The position numbers were made by a program, and so were the translations under genes. The notes beneath the pieces were generated by a model. That model saw only the letters and a list, made by a program, of their open reading frames with translations, did not search any database and was not told the origin of the DNA. A stretch of DNA of 9,381 bases from Gemmatimonadota bacterium (GTDB lineage: Bacteria > Gemmatimonadota > Gemmatimonadetes > Gemmatimonadales > GWC2-71-9). Where the stretch lies: positions 1-9,381 of the forward strand of contig JAHEFN010000034.1 in NCBI GenBank assembly GCA_024640185.1. Direction: 5' to 3'. Shown piece after piece: positions 1-5,877 of the stretch. Each line of letters begins with the position of its first letter. Positions within the stretch are counted from its first letter, which is position 1.

Positions 1-171
1 GTCGTTCTGCCGGAGGATCGCCGCGAGCACGGCCTGGAAGGTCGAATCACGGCGTTCCTGCTCGCGGTCCTGCATCATGAGCTGCGTCTCGATCCGTCGC
101 ACCTGTCCCGGGGTGGCACACCCTGCCACCCCGAGCATCCCAAGCGCGACGAACCGAAGGCCCAGCTTCAT
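1..171 (-). CDS. YbgF/CpoB-like coiled-coil lipoprotein (N-terminal part, cut by window edge)
   Basis: Only the first 57 residues are present; the rest runs off the left edge. The protein begins with a short lipoprotein signal peptide ending in the lipobox VAGC, with Cys18 as the predicted lipidated residue. A polar, Arg/Glu/Gln-rich helical stretch (about residues 23-57) follows and looks like the start of a coiled coil. In Tol-Pal operons the gene after pal is usually ybgF/cpoB, whose product has an N-terminal coiled coil followed by TPR repeats and coordinates peptidoglycan synthesis with outer-membrane constriction. E. coli CpoB is a soluble periplasmic protein, so a lipid anchor would differ from it. 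The ATG overlaps the pal stop codon as ATGA. No Shine-Dalgarno-like sequence precedes it, so translation probably depends on reinitiation after pal. The identity rests on position and the coiled-coil start; the TPR part cannot be seen. Confidence 0.6.
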   Translation of the reverse strand, partial: MKLGLRFVALGMLGVAGCATPGQVRRIETQLMMQDREQERRDSTFQAVLAAILRQND

Positions 172-773
172 CGCGGCGCGACCAGGGTCTGGGCACCGGC
201 CATGATCTCGAACTCACCGCGACGATTGGCGGCCCAGGCCGACTCGTTGGACGACGGATCGAGCGGCACTTCCTCGCCGAGCGAGGCGGTCTCGATCCGG
301 CCGGCCTCGACGCCGTTGCGGACCAGCCAGTCCTTCGCGGCCACCGCGCGACGCATGCCGAGGGCGAGGTTGTACTCGTCAGAGCCGCGCTCGTCGGCAT
401 GACCGACGACGCGAATCCGCAGTGCAGGATTGGCGCGCAGAATTGCGGCCTTGGCGCCCATCATCGCCTCATCGCCGGCACGGATGGCGAACTGGTCGTA
501 GTCGAAGTGGATCGCGCTGGCCATCTCGTTGACGAGGGCCGCACGAGCCGCCTCCGCAGCGGCGGCGGCATCCCGAGCCGCAGCGGCGGCGGCATCCCGA
601 GCACGCGCGAGCGAATCGGCCCGAAGCGAATCGAGGTTCGGCCCACGGTTCATCGGGGTCTGCGTCGGCGTGGGCGTGACGTCGGGTTCGGCCTTCTTGC
701 CGCAGGCAGTGAGGGCGATCGCGAGGCCAAGGAAGACGGCGGTGCTTCGGGACATCGAGTTGCTCCAGGTCAT
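168..773 (-). CDS. pal: Pal, peptidoglycan-associated outer-membrane lipoprotein
   Basis: A 201-residue lipoprotein tethering the outer membrane to peptidoglycan and partner of TolB. The signal peptide ends in lipobox LTAC with Cys24 as lipidation site. Next come a Thr/Pro-rich stretch, an Ala/Arg/Asp-rich helical linker (about 50-82), then an OmpA-family peptidoglycan-binding domain (about 86-190). The domain has the signature GHADERGSDEYN followed by ALGMRRA. Asp127 and Arg142 have the same 15-residue spacing as OmpA Asp271 and Arg286, which bind diaminopimelate. The chosen ATG at 773 overlaps the tolB stop as ATGA and has AGGA eight bases upstream. A second ATG at 755 also has a well-placed GGAG and would give a more typical short signal peptide, so either start is possible. 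The linker contains a perfect tandem duplication (555-602). Family assignment is firm. Confidence 0.95.
   Translation of the reverse strand: MTWSNSMSRSTAVFLGLAIALTACGKKAEPDVTPTPTQTPMNRGPNLDSLRADSLARARDAAAAAARDAAAAAEAARAALVNEMASAIHFDYDQFAIRAGDEAMMGAKAAILRANPALRIRVVGHADERGSDEYNLALGMRRAVAAKDWLVRNGVEAGRIETASLGEEVPLDPSSNESAWAANRRGEFEIMAGAQTLVAPR
555..602. repeat. Perfect 24-bp tandem direct repeat inside pal
   Basis: Positions 555-578 and 579-602 are identical, base for base. Because the unit is 24 bp it stays in frame and encodes an eight-residue ARDAAAAA-type unit twice in the alanine-rich linker between the Pal lipid anchor and its OmpA domain. The perfect identity, including wobble positions, suggests a recent slippage duplication rather than old protein repeats. 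Confidence 0.85.
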
Positions 774-2065
774 GGATTGTTTCCTGCGATGGGCCCGGAC
801 CACGCCGGCATCCGGGCCTTGCCATTCACGTTCGTCAGCTGGCGGAGCGCGCCGGTCTCGGTATCGAGGACCCACAACTGCTCTCCCCCGCTGCGATTCG
901 ACTTGTAGACCACGTGGCGAGAATCGGGCGCCCACCGCGGGTCCTCATTGCGCCCGGTCGAGGTCACCGCCGTCGCCCGACCGGTCCCGAACTCGAAGAC
1001 CATCACCTGCCGACCCCCTGCAATGTCGCGGTGAAAGGCCACCTTGAGTCCATCGGGTGACCAGTCCGGGGCATCGGACGGCCCGGTGTCCAGGCTGTAC
1101 TGCACCAAGGCACGCTGATCCGCCCCGTCGGCGTCCATGACGTAGATCTGGGGACGACCGGGACGGGTGGAGATGAAGGCGACCTTGCGACCATCTGGAG
1201 AATAGGTAGGCGACATGTTATCCGCCAGCTTCCCCCCGGTGGAAAGCTGGGCGGCACAGCACATCCGGGCGATATCCACCCTCCAGAGGTCGGTGCCCGC
1301 CTCGCTGGTCTGGGCAAAGATCATCTCACGGCCATCCGGGGAGAACGCCGGTGTGATTGCCATCCCCGCGCGGTTGCTGCTCGGGACCGTCTGACGGGCG
1401 CCCGTGGCGAGATTCTGGAGGATGATCGGGCCGCCATAGTCACGGATCTCGGTGTAGGCGAAGCGGGATCCATCCGGTGACCAGGTCGGCGACATCGCCA
1501 GCCCCAGCCCGCGGGAGACCTTGTGGAGATTGGCGCCGTCGCTGTCGATCGACCAGACGGCGTCGCCGAGGACGAAGAGCACCCGGGTTGCCGCGATCCC
1601 CCTCCCCCCACTGGCGACCAGGGTGAGGGTGTCGGCGAGTCGGTGGATCGCCATCCGGCCATCACCGGTGGCGGCGGGATCGATGGTCCGAAGCACCCGC
1701 AGGCGGCGCTCGCCGGTCCGCAGGTTGTGGAGGGAGGCCGCCAGCCCACCGGGGATCGGCTGCAATTCCACCGCCCAGGTGAGCCCGACCTGGCTGTAGA
1801 CCCCCATGTTCAGCGAGTCACCGATCGGCGGCGTCCCCGCGGGGAGGAAGGCCATCTCGAAGCGATCCGAGTATTGCAGGTCCCGTTCGACCACCCGGCG
1901 GACCGAGTCGAGCCCGGGACCGGCCAGGACCACGACTCCGGGACGGACCCCACCCTGATAGTTGAGGTTGAGGGCCACCCGCGGGTCGTCCTGTCCCACG
2001 AGCGGAACCGTCACCCCGAGGACCAGCATGGCCATGGCACCAGCCGCGAGAGCTGACCGTATCAC
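770..2065 (-). CDS. tolB: TolB, periplasmic beta-propeller of the Tol-Pal system
   Basis: A 431-residue periplasmic protein, close to the E. coli TolB length. In the Tol-Pal machine TolB binds Pal through its propeller and is released when TolA is energised. An N-terminal hydrophobic signal (about 1-25) precedes an alpha/beta domain (about 28-130) with the TolB-like stretch RRVVERDLQYSDRFE. The C-terminal propeller has WD40-like PD40 blades marked by SPDG at 196, 242, 289 and 336, a degenerate WAPDS at about 378, and a last partial blade near 420. The start is GTG at 2065, supported by GGAG five bases upstream and a GTGA overlap with the upstream gene; ATG codons at residues 11 and 13 would cut into the signal peptide. 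A Cys pair at 269-270 is unusual for an exported protein, but I cannot say whether it matters. Confidence 0.95.
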   Translation of the reverse strand: MIRSALAAGAMAMLVLGVTVPLVGQDDPRVALNLNYQGGVRPGVVVLAGPGLDSVRRVVERDLQYSDRFEMAFLPAGTPPIGDSLNMGVYSQVGLTWAVELQPIPGGLAASLHNLRTGERRLRVLRTIDPAATGDGRMAIHRLADTLTLVASGGRGIAATRVLFVLGDAVWSIDSDGANLHKVSRGLGLAMSPTWSPDGSRFAYTEIRDYGGPIILQNLATGARQTVPSSNRAGMAITPAFSPDGREMIFAQTSEAGTDLWRVDIARMCCAAQLSTGGKLADNMSPTYSPDGRKVAFISTRPGRPQIYVMDADGADQRALVQYSLDTGPSDAPDWSPDGLKVAFHRDIAGGRQVMVFEFGTGRATAVTSTGRNEDPRWAPDSRHVVYKSNRSGGEQLWVLDTETGALRQLTNVNGKARMPAWSGPIAGNNP

Positions 2066-2745
2066 TTGTTCTCCGGCTTGAACGTGAATGCGATGGGGAG
2101 CGACTCCCCGTTGTATCCCGCTGGCAGCGCCCCGAAGGCCCCCTCGAGTCCGGCACGCTCGATCGCCCCCAAGGCCTCGGTGTTGAACGTGAAGTCGCCC
2201 GAACTCCTCGCCACGCGAATCCCGGTGACGGAACCGTCACGCTGGATCGTGAAATCGATCGTGGCGCTCAACCGCGAGGCCCCCGACGGATTGACCCACC
2301 GACGGCGAATCTCGGTGACGACCCCGTTGAGGTACTCCGGATATTGGAACTGGATGCCATCCTGCCGAAAGGTGAGGGCGTCGCTGCCGGTGCTCGGCGT
2401 CTCGCCAGGCAGCGGTTCGACCGCCGACCTCGTCTGCAATTGCTTCTCGTCCCTGGGTGGCTCGCTGCTCTTGACCGTTGGCTCGTCCCGTGGCTTTGGC
2501 GGCACCACCGCCTTCTCCGGCGGGGCCACCTCCTGCGCCGTGGGCACCGGGATCGCCGCCGCGGCCGCACGCCGGGGAGCCGAGGTCGGCGCCGGCGCGG
2601 CCAGGAGCCTCACCGAATAGACGACCGGTGCCGGTCCACTCGCACCGTTGGCGACGGTGGCCAGCCCCACGGCCAGCCCGAGGTGGATCACCAGCGAGCC
2701 GATGACGCCCGCCCGTGACGCCGTGGGAACATCCTGCCGGCTCAC
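2062..2745 (-). CDS. TonB-family energy transducer in TolA position
   Basis: A 227-residue inner-membrane-anchored periplasmic protein. A single membrane segment (about 12-33) carries the SxxxH motif (Ser17, His21), which in TonB and TolA is needed for coupling to the proton-driven ExbB/ExbD or TolQ/TolR motor. A Pro/Ala/Lys/Glu-rich linker (about 50-120) is followed by a TonB-type C-terminal domain (about 135-225), with PEYLNGVVTEIRRRW, DGSVTGIRVARSSGDFTFN and a final LPIAFTFKP strand. Its position between tolR and tolB implies that it does the TolA job. It lacks the long alanine-rich helix of E. coli TolA (421 residues), so by domain it is TonB-like. Start GTG at 2745 overlaps the tolR stop as GTGA and has a strong AGGAGGA seven bases upstream. 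The family is clear; TolA versus TonB function is inferred from context. Confidence 0.88.
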   Translation of the reverse strand: MSRQDVPTASRAGVIGSLVIHLGLAVGLATVANGASGPAPVVYSVRLLAAPAPTSAPRRAAAAAIPVPTAQEVAPPEKAVVPPKPRDEPTVKSSEPPRDEKQLQTRSAVEPLPGETPSTGSDALTFRQDGIQFQYPEYLNGVVTEIRRRWVNPSGASRLSATIDFTIQRDGSVTGIRVARSSGDFTFNTEALGAIERAGLEGAFGALPAGYNGESLPIAFTFKPENK

Positions 2746-3164
2746 CGACCATCCTCCTGCTCGGTCACCAGGCCGACATTCTGCACCCCGGCACGCTGCA
2801 ACACGCTGAAGACCCGCAGCACCGTGCCATAGCTGGCCCGGGCGTCACCGCGGATGTAGACCCCTTCGGGTTGCTCGAGCGCCACCACCGCCGGGAAGGC
2901 CGCCGCGAATTCCTCGAAGGACATCGTGGCGTCCTGCATGGCGATCCGGCCGTCGCGGGTCACCGCGATATTGAGCCCCTCGCGGGCCTCGAGCGGACGG
3001 GAGGCGACCCGCGGCAACGTCACCTCGATCCCCCCCTGGAGCATCGGCGCCGTCAGCATGAAGATCAGCAGCAGCACCAGGACGACGTCCACGAGGTTGA
3101 TGATGTTCACCTCGGCATTGAGATGCCGCCGGACCCGACCGGTCCCGATCCCCCGCAGTGGCAC
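2742..3164 (-). CDS. tolR: TolR/ExbD-family proton-channel subunit
   Basis: A 140-residue protein of the ExbD/TolR family, the usual length. It has a short cytoplasmic N-terminus, one membrane helix (about 20-39) and a periplasmic domain (about 45-135). Asp26 in NLVDVVLVLLLIFML lies at the position of the proton-carrying Asp of E. coli TolR (Asp23) and ExbD (Asp25). The usual Pro just before this segment (TPLVDV type) is Asn here. With TolQ it forms the motor that energises the TolA-type protein encoded next. Start GTG at 3164 directly follows the tolQ TAG stop with no gap and has GGGAGG six bases upstream, so the two are probably translationally coupled. The ExbD paralogue cannot be excluded from sequence alone, but the tolB-pal neighbourhood favours TolR. 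Confidence 0.93.
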   Translation of the reverse strand: MPLRGIGTGRVRRHLNAEVNIINLVDVVLVLLLIFMLTAPMLQGGIEVTLPRVASRPLEAREGLNIAVTRDGRIAMQDATMSFEEFAAAFPAVVALEQPEGVYIRGDARASYGTVLRVFSVLQRAGVQNVGLVTEQEDGR

Positions 3165-3857
3165 CTACAGCCTCCCCTCGCGGCCAAGTGAGGAGATCTC
3201 CGCCTGGGCCGCCCGCTCGAGTTCGCCCTCGAACCGCTCGACGCGCGAGGTGAAGATGTTGTAGGCGATCACCGCCGGGATGGCGGCACCGAGACCGGCC
3301 GCCGTGGCCACGAGGGCATCGGCGATGCCAGGGGCGACGGCGGCGATGTTGCTGCTGCCACCGGCCGCGATCCCCTGGAAGGACTGCATGATGCCGAGGA
3401 CGGTACCGAAGAGACCCAGCAGCGGTGCCGAGGCGGCAATCGTCGCGAGCCACGGGATCCGCCGTGCCGCGGACTCCGATTCGGCCCGCACCTGGGTGTC
3501 CAGCGCGAGCGTCAGCGCCTCCAACTGGGTCAGCGAGAGCCCGCTCCGCTGCACCCCCTGTTGGGCGTTGGCGGTGCGAAGGTCACCGAGGAAGCCAGCC
3601 ACGGTCCGGATCAGGTCGGCGAAGGGGGAGCGGATCATGGCGGTCGCCTGCTCCCGTTCCTCGAGCGACTTGCGGCCGGCGACCGCCTGCTCGAAGACCC
3701 TCGCCGACGCGCCGATCCCCCGGAATTCCCACCACTTGGCGAAGATCAGGTACCAGGAGAGCAGCGAAAACACCCCACAGATCAGCAGCACCACCTTGGT
3801 CTCGGGCGAGGCGCCGAGGATCAGTCCCAACAGCGATGCATCGACGCCCTCGGCCAT
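3165..3857 (-). CDS. tolQ: TolQ/ExbB-family proton-channel subunit
   Basis: A 230-residue inner-membrane protein. TM1 is at about 20-42, followed by a cytoplasmic loop. TM2 is at about 135-158 (PWLATIAASAPLLGLFGTV) and TM3 at about 175-200 (VAPGIADALVATAAGLGAAIP), both classical MotA/TolQ/ExbB signatures. Thr152 and Thr185 correspond to the conserved TM2 and TM3 threonines of the TolQ pore. TolQ assembles with TolR into the proton-driven stator that pulls on TolA during outer-membrane constriction. I prefer the ATG at 3857 because GGGAG lies eight bases before it. An in-frame ATG at 3878, sharing one base with the epimerase stop, would add seven residues and has a weaker GGGA. The gene follows the epimerase so closely that both must share a transcript. 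Confidence 0.94.
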   Translation of the reverse strand: MAEGVDASLLGLILGASPETKVVLLICGVFSLLSWYLIFAKWWEFRGIGASARVFEQAVAGRKSLEEREQATAMIRSPFADLIRTVAGFLGDLRTANAQQGVQRSGLSLTQLEALTLALDTQVRAESESAARRIPWLATIAASAPLLGLFGTVLGIMQSFQGIAAGGSSNIAAVAPGIADALVATAAGLGAAIPAVIAYNIFTSRVERFEGELERAAQAEISSLGREGRL

Positions 3858-3877
3858 TCCGGCATCTCCCTGGATCA

Positions 3878-4828
3878 TCACGTGGTCCCTTCGAACCAGG
3901 CGGAGAGGGCACTGAGTCCCTCGTCGAACGCGACCTCCGGTCGCCATCCCATCTGCTCCGCGGCCTTCTCCACCTGCAGACAGGAGCGCGAGAGCTCCCC
4001 CGGGCGGGCCTCGGCATACTCGATCGGCACCTCCCGCCCGAGCGCCGTCATGACATGCGCGGCGAGGGCGTTGACACTGGTCTCGGTGCCGGTGGCGATG
4101 TTGAAGGCGGGGACGTCCAACTGGGCGCCCCGCGACACGCTCGCCAGCGACGACGCCAGGACGCTCGCCCGTGCCACGTCGCGAACGAAGACGTAGTCCC
4201 GGGTCTGTTCGCCGTCCCCGAAGATCGTGATCGGCTGGCCGGCAAGGACCCGCGAGACGAAGATCGAGACCACGCCCGCCTCGGACTTGGGGTCCTGGCG
4301 GGGGCCGTAGACGTTGGAGTAGCGGAGCGCCACACCCTCGAAGCCGCCGAGGGTTCCGAGGACCCGGAGGTAGTGCTCACTGGCCAGTTTGCTGACACCA
4401 TACGGAGAGATCGGCAGGGTCGCCGTCGGCTCTGCGGTGGGAATCACGGCGGGATCGCCGTAGACCACTCCCCCACTCGAGGCCAGCAGGACCCGTTTCA
4501 CGCCGCCGCGGCTCGCCCCAGCGAGGATGTTGGCAAACCCCACGAGGTTGATCGAGGCGTCGGTGGCCGGATCATCGACGGAGACCCGCACATCGATCTG
4601 TGCCGCCTGATGGTTGACGACGTCGAAGCCGCCGTCGGCGATCGCCTCACGCGCTTCGGCTGAGCGAACATCGGCCTCGATGAAGGTGGCGCGGTCGGGA
4701 ACCTGCTCCCGCTTGCCGCGGGAAAGATCGTCGAGGCAGGTCACCGACCAGCCGGCGGCAAGATAGGCCTCGGCGATGTGCGAACCGATGAAGCCGGCAC
4801 CGCCGGTGATCAGAACGGAACCGCTCAT
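3878..4828 (-). CDS. NAD-dependent UDP-sugar epimerase (GalE-like, extended SDR)
   Basis: A 316-residue extended short-chain dehydrogenase/reductase. The Rossmann NAD-binding motif TGGAGFIG is at residues 8-15. The substrate-side signature HQAAQIDVRVSVDDP follows, then the catalytic serine region SSGGVVYG (about 117-124) and the YxxxK pair YGVSK (Tyr143, Lys147). Later motifs RYSNVYGPRQDP and FGDGEQTRDYVFVRDV are typical of bacterial UDP-glucose 4-epimerases and related UDP-sugar epimerases/decarboxylases. A cell-envelope sugar precursor is therefore the likely product, but the exact substrate cannot be read from sequence. The ATG at 4828 has GAGG six bases upstream; a TTG at 4840 would add four residues and is less likely. 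The stop codon shares a base with a possible tolQ ATG, placing this gene at the head of the Tol-Pal operon. A perfect hairpin lies just before its ribosome binding site. Confidence 0.88.
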   Translation of the reverse strand: MSGSVLITGGAGFIGSHIAEAYLAAGWSVTCLDDLSRGKREQVPDRATFIEADVRSAEAREAIADGGFDVVNHQAAQIDVRVSVDDPATDASINLVGFANILAGASRGGVKRVLLASSGGVVYGDPAVIPTAEPTATLPISPYGVSKLASEHYLRVLGTLGGFEGVALRYSNVYGPRQDPKSEAGVVSIFVSRVLAGQPITIFGDGEQTRDYVFVRDVARASVLASSLASVSRGAQLDVPAFNIATGTETSVNALAAHVMTALGREVPIEYAEARPGELSRSCLQVEKAAEQMGWRPEVAFDEGLSALSAWFEGTT

Positions 4829-4841
4829 GTGCGACCTCAAC

Positions 4842-4864
4842 GGCGGGCGCCGGAGGCGCCCGCC
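4842..4864 (-). promoter_or_regulatory. Perfect 10-bp hairpin next to the epimerase ribosome binding site
   Basis: The arms GGCGGGCGCC (4842-4851) and GGCGCCCGCC (4855-4864) are exact reverse complements around a three-base loop, all G/C in the stem. On the transcribed strand the hairpin ends three bases before the GAGG of the epimerase gene and is not followed by a T-run, so it is a poor intrinsic terminator in that direction. It could hinder or pause entry into the epimerase-tol operon, or protect the 5' end of a processed transcript. The structure is seen; the role is inference. Confidence 0.5.
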
Positions 4865-4889
4865 CTTTGGAGTGAAGGGTGCTGTTGGG

Positions 4890-4925
4890 AGGGAAAGATA
4901 GCGGGGGCAGCGGCCACGCCCGCTA
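4890..4925 (-). terminator. Possible intrinsic terminator at the end of the 274-residue gene
   Basis: On the minus strand TAGCGGG (4925-4919, starting at the stop codon) pairs perfectly with CCCGCTA (4905-4899) around a 13-base loop that can itself form a small GGC/GCC stem. It is followed by TCTTTCCCT, a weak pyrimidine run. A 7-bp stem plus a short U-containing tract is compatible with a weak Rho-independent terminator separating this gene from the epimerase-tol operon. The tail is not a strong U-run, so confidence is modest. Confidence 0.35.
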
Positions 4926-5747
4926 CGGCAGGGTGGCGACCCGCACGACCGGTGTCCCGGACACGATCTCCGGGGCCAGAATCTTGTTCAACCGAATGGT
5001 GCTGCTGCGGGCATTGACGTGGATCACCTGCCCGGTGGCCAGCAGTGCCTCGCTGTCATCGGCGGCGTTCAGCCCGGGTCCCGCGTGCCGTCGCAGCTGG
5101 ACGAAATCACCGACCGCCATCCCGTCGCCGCGGCCCAGGTCGATGAAGAGCTGACCGAAGGAGGTCAGCAATTCACGTGGCTTGGGCGGCCCGATCACGG
5201 CACCGGCCGGCCCACTGGGGGTCGCGACCGGATCAACGTCACCCGGATCGGGGAGGGACGCGAGCGGCAGCACCGATTGCCCCGGACGGATCGGCCCGTA
5301 GATGGCGAGCACCCTGGTCGCGGTCTGCCCCGCCTCTCGGCCGACAACCTCCATCAGGCCGGTGGGAGAGACCACCACCCCCCAGCCCTTGGGGCCTGGG
5401 GTGACGACCACCGTCATCACGGTGTCACCCACCCGGTAGTTCCCACCGATCGGCGGACGCACGGCGAAGGCCAGGCCGATCTCGGTGACCGCCGGGAATC
5501 CACCCGAGCGCACCTGCTGCGGCGTGATCGGCCCAATGGCCTCGCCGAACGGCATCACCCGATCCTCAGTGAGGAAGGTCGCGGCGCGGACCTCACCCAT
5601 GCGGACGGGATGATAGGGCCGCGACGTGTAGGCCATGAGCGCATTCTCAGGGCCGTCGTCGTGCCGAAGGAAGTCAGGTGTGGTGTGCTGGGCTGCCAGT
5701 GGGACCGCAAGGCAGAGCCCGGTGAGCACAAGCATGATGGGGCGCAT
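4923..5747 (-). CDS. Predicted exported protein of unknown function with two similar halves
   Basis: A 274-residue protein I do not recognise as a named family. A clear signal peptide (residues 1-20, ending PLAAQ) predicts export. The mature part has a first beta-rich segment (about 88-166) and a Pro/Gly-rich connector (about 167-190). A second segment (about 196-274) contains IDLGRGDGMAVGDFVQLRR, resembling the start of FlgT C-terminal-type or similar small beta-barrel domains. Both halves contain VGDxV, then a G-x-x-x-V strand, and end in I-x-x-G-x-x-V...LP, suggesting internal duplication. No catalytic motif, Cys or further membrane segment stands out. ATG at 5747 is chosen for GGAGG six bases upstream; the adjacent ATG at 5750 is only three bases from it. 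Reading further upstream would overlap ssb and is rejected. Spacers of about 130 and 94 nt suggest its own transcript. Confidence 0.8.
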   Translation of the reverse strand: MRPIMLVLTGLCLAVPLAAQHTTPDFLRHDDGPENALMAYTSRPYHPVRMGEVRAATFLTEDRVMPFGEAIGPITPQQVRSGGFPAVTEIGLAFAVRPPIGGNYRVGDTVMTVVVTPGPKGWGVVVSPTGLMEVVGREAGQTATRVLAIYGPIRPGQSVLPLASLPDPGDVDPVATPSGPAGAVIGPPKPRELLTSFGQLFIDLGRGDGMAVGDFVQLRRHAGPGLNAADDSEALLATGQVIHVNARSSTIRLNKILAPEIVSGTPVVRVATLP

Positions 5748-5828
5748 CATTTCCCTCCAGAGGGCGTGGACAGGCCCAGACACGCGACAGATTTCGTGCC
5801 GAAGCGCCGGGAACCGAGCAGAGACCGA

Positions 5829-5857
5829 AGTATCGTCCGCTCGGCGCCCGAGCCCAA
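5829..5857 (-). promoter_or_regulatory. Candidate sigma70-type promoter for the 274-residue exported protein gene
   Basis: On the minus strand TTGGGC (5857-5852) and GATACT (5834-5829) are separated by exactly 17 bases, matching three of six and four of six consensus positions. This would place the transcript start near 5822 and give a 5' leader of about 75 bases. A 6-bp inverted repeat, GCTCGG and CCGAGC around three bases (5839-5853), sits largely in the spacer and could be an operator or a hairpin after ssb. In GC-rich DNA such matches arise by chance, so this stays tentative. Confidence 0.3.
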
Positions 5858-5877
5858 CCCCATCAGGGGCCCGCGGC

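Noticed and set aside
774..935. N-terminal extension of Pal into tolB
   Set aside because: It lies inside the last tolB propeller region and would place the lipoprotein signal peptide internally.
1040..1500. Repeated similar stretches around CCATCnGG and GTGACCAG in tolB
   Set aside because: These are the codons of recurring SPDG motifs in the propeller blades, not a nucleotide repeat element.
3425..4663. 412-codon open frame on the plus strand
   Set aside because: It is antisense to the clear tolQ and epimerase genes, with low-complexity Arg/Pro/Ala composition and no motif.
4895..4900. TATCTT as a -10 box for the epimerase-tol operon
   Set aside because: The sequence 17 bases upstream is GCGGGC, with no resemblance to a -35 box; the bases are better explained as the tail of the hairpin at the upstream stop codon.
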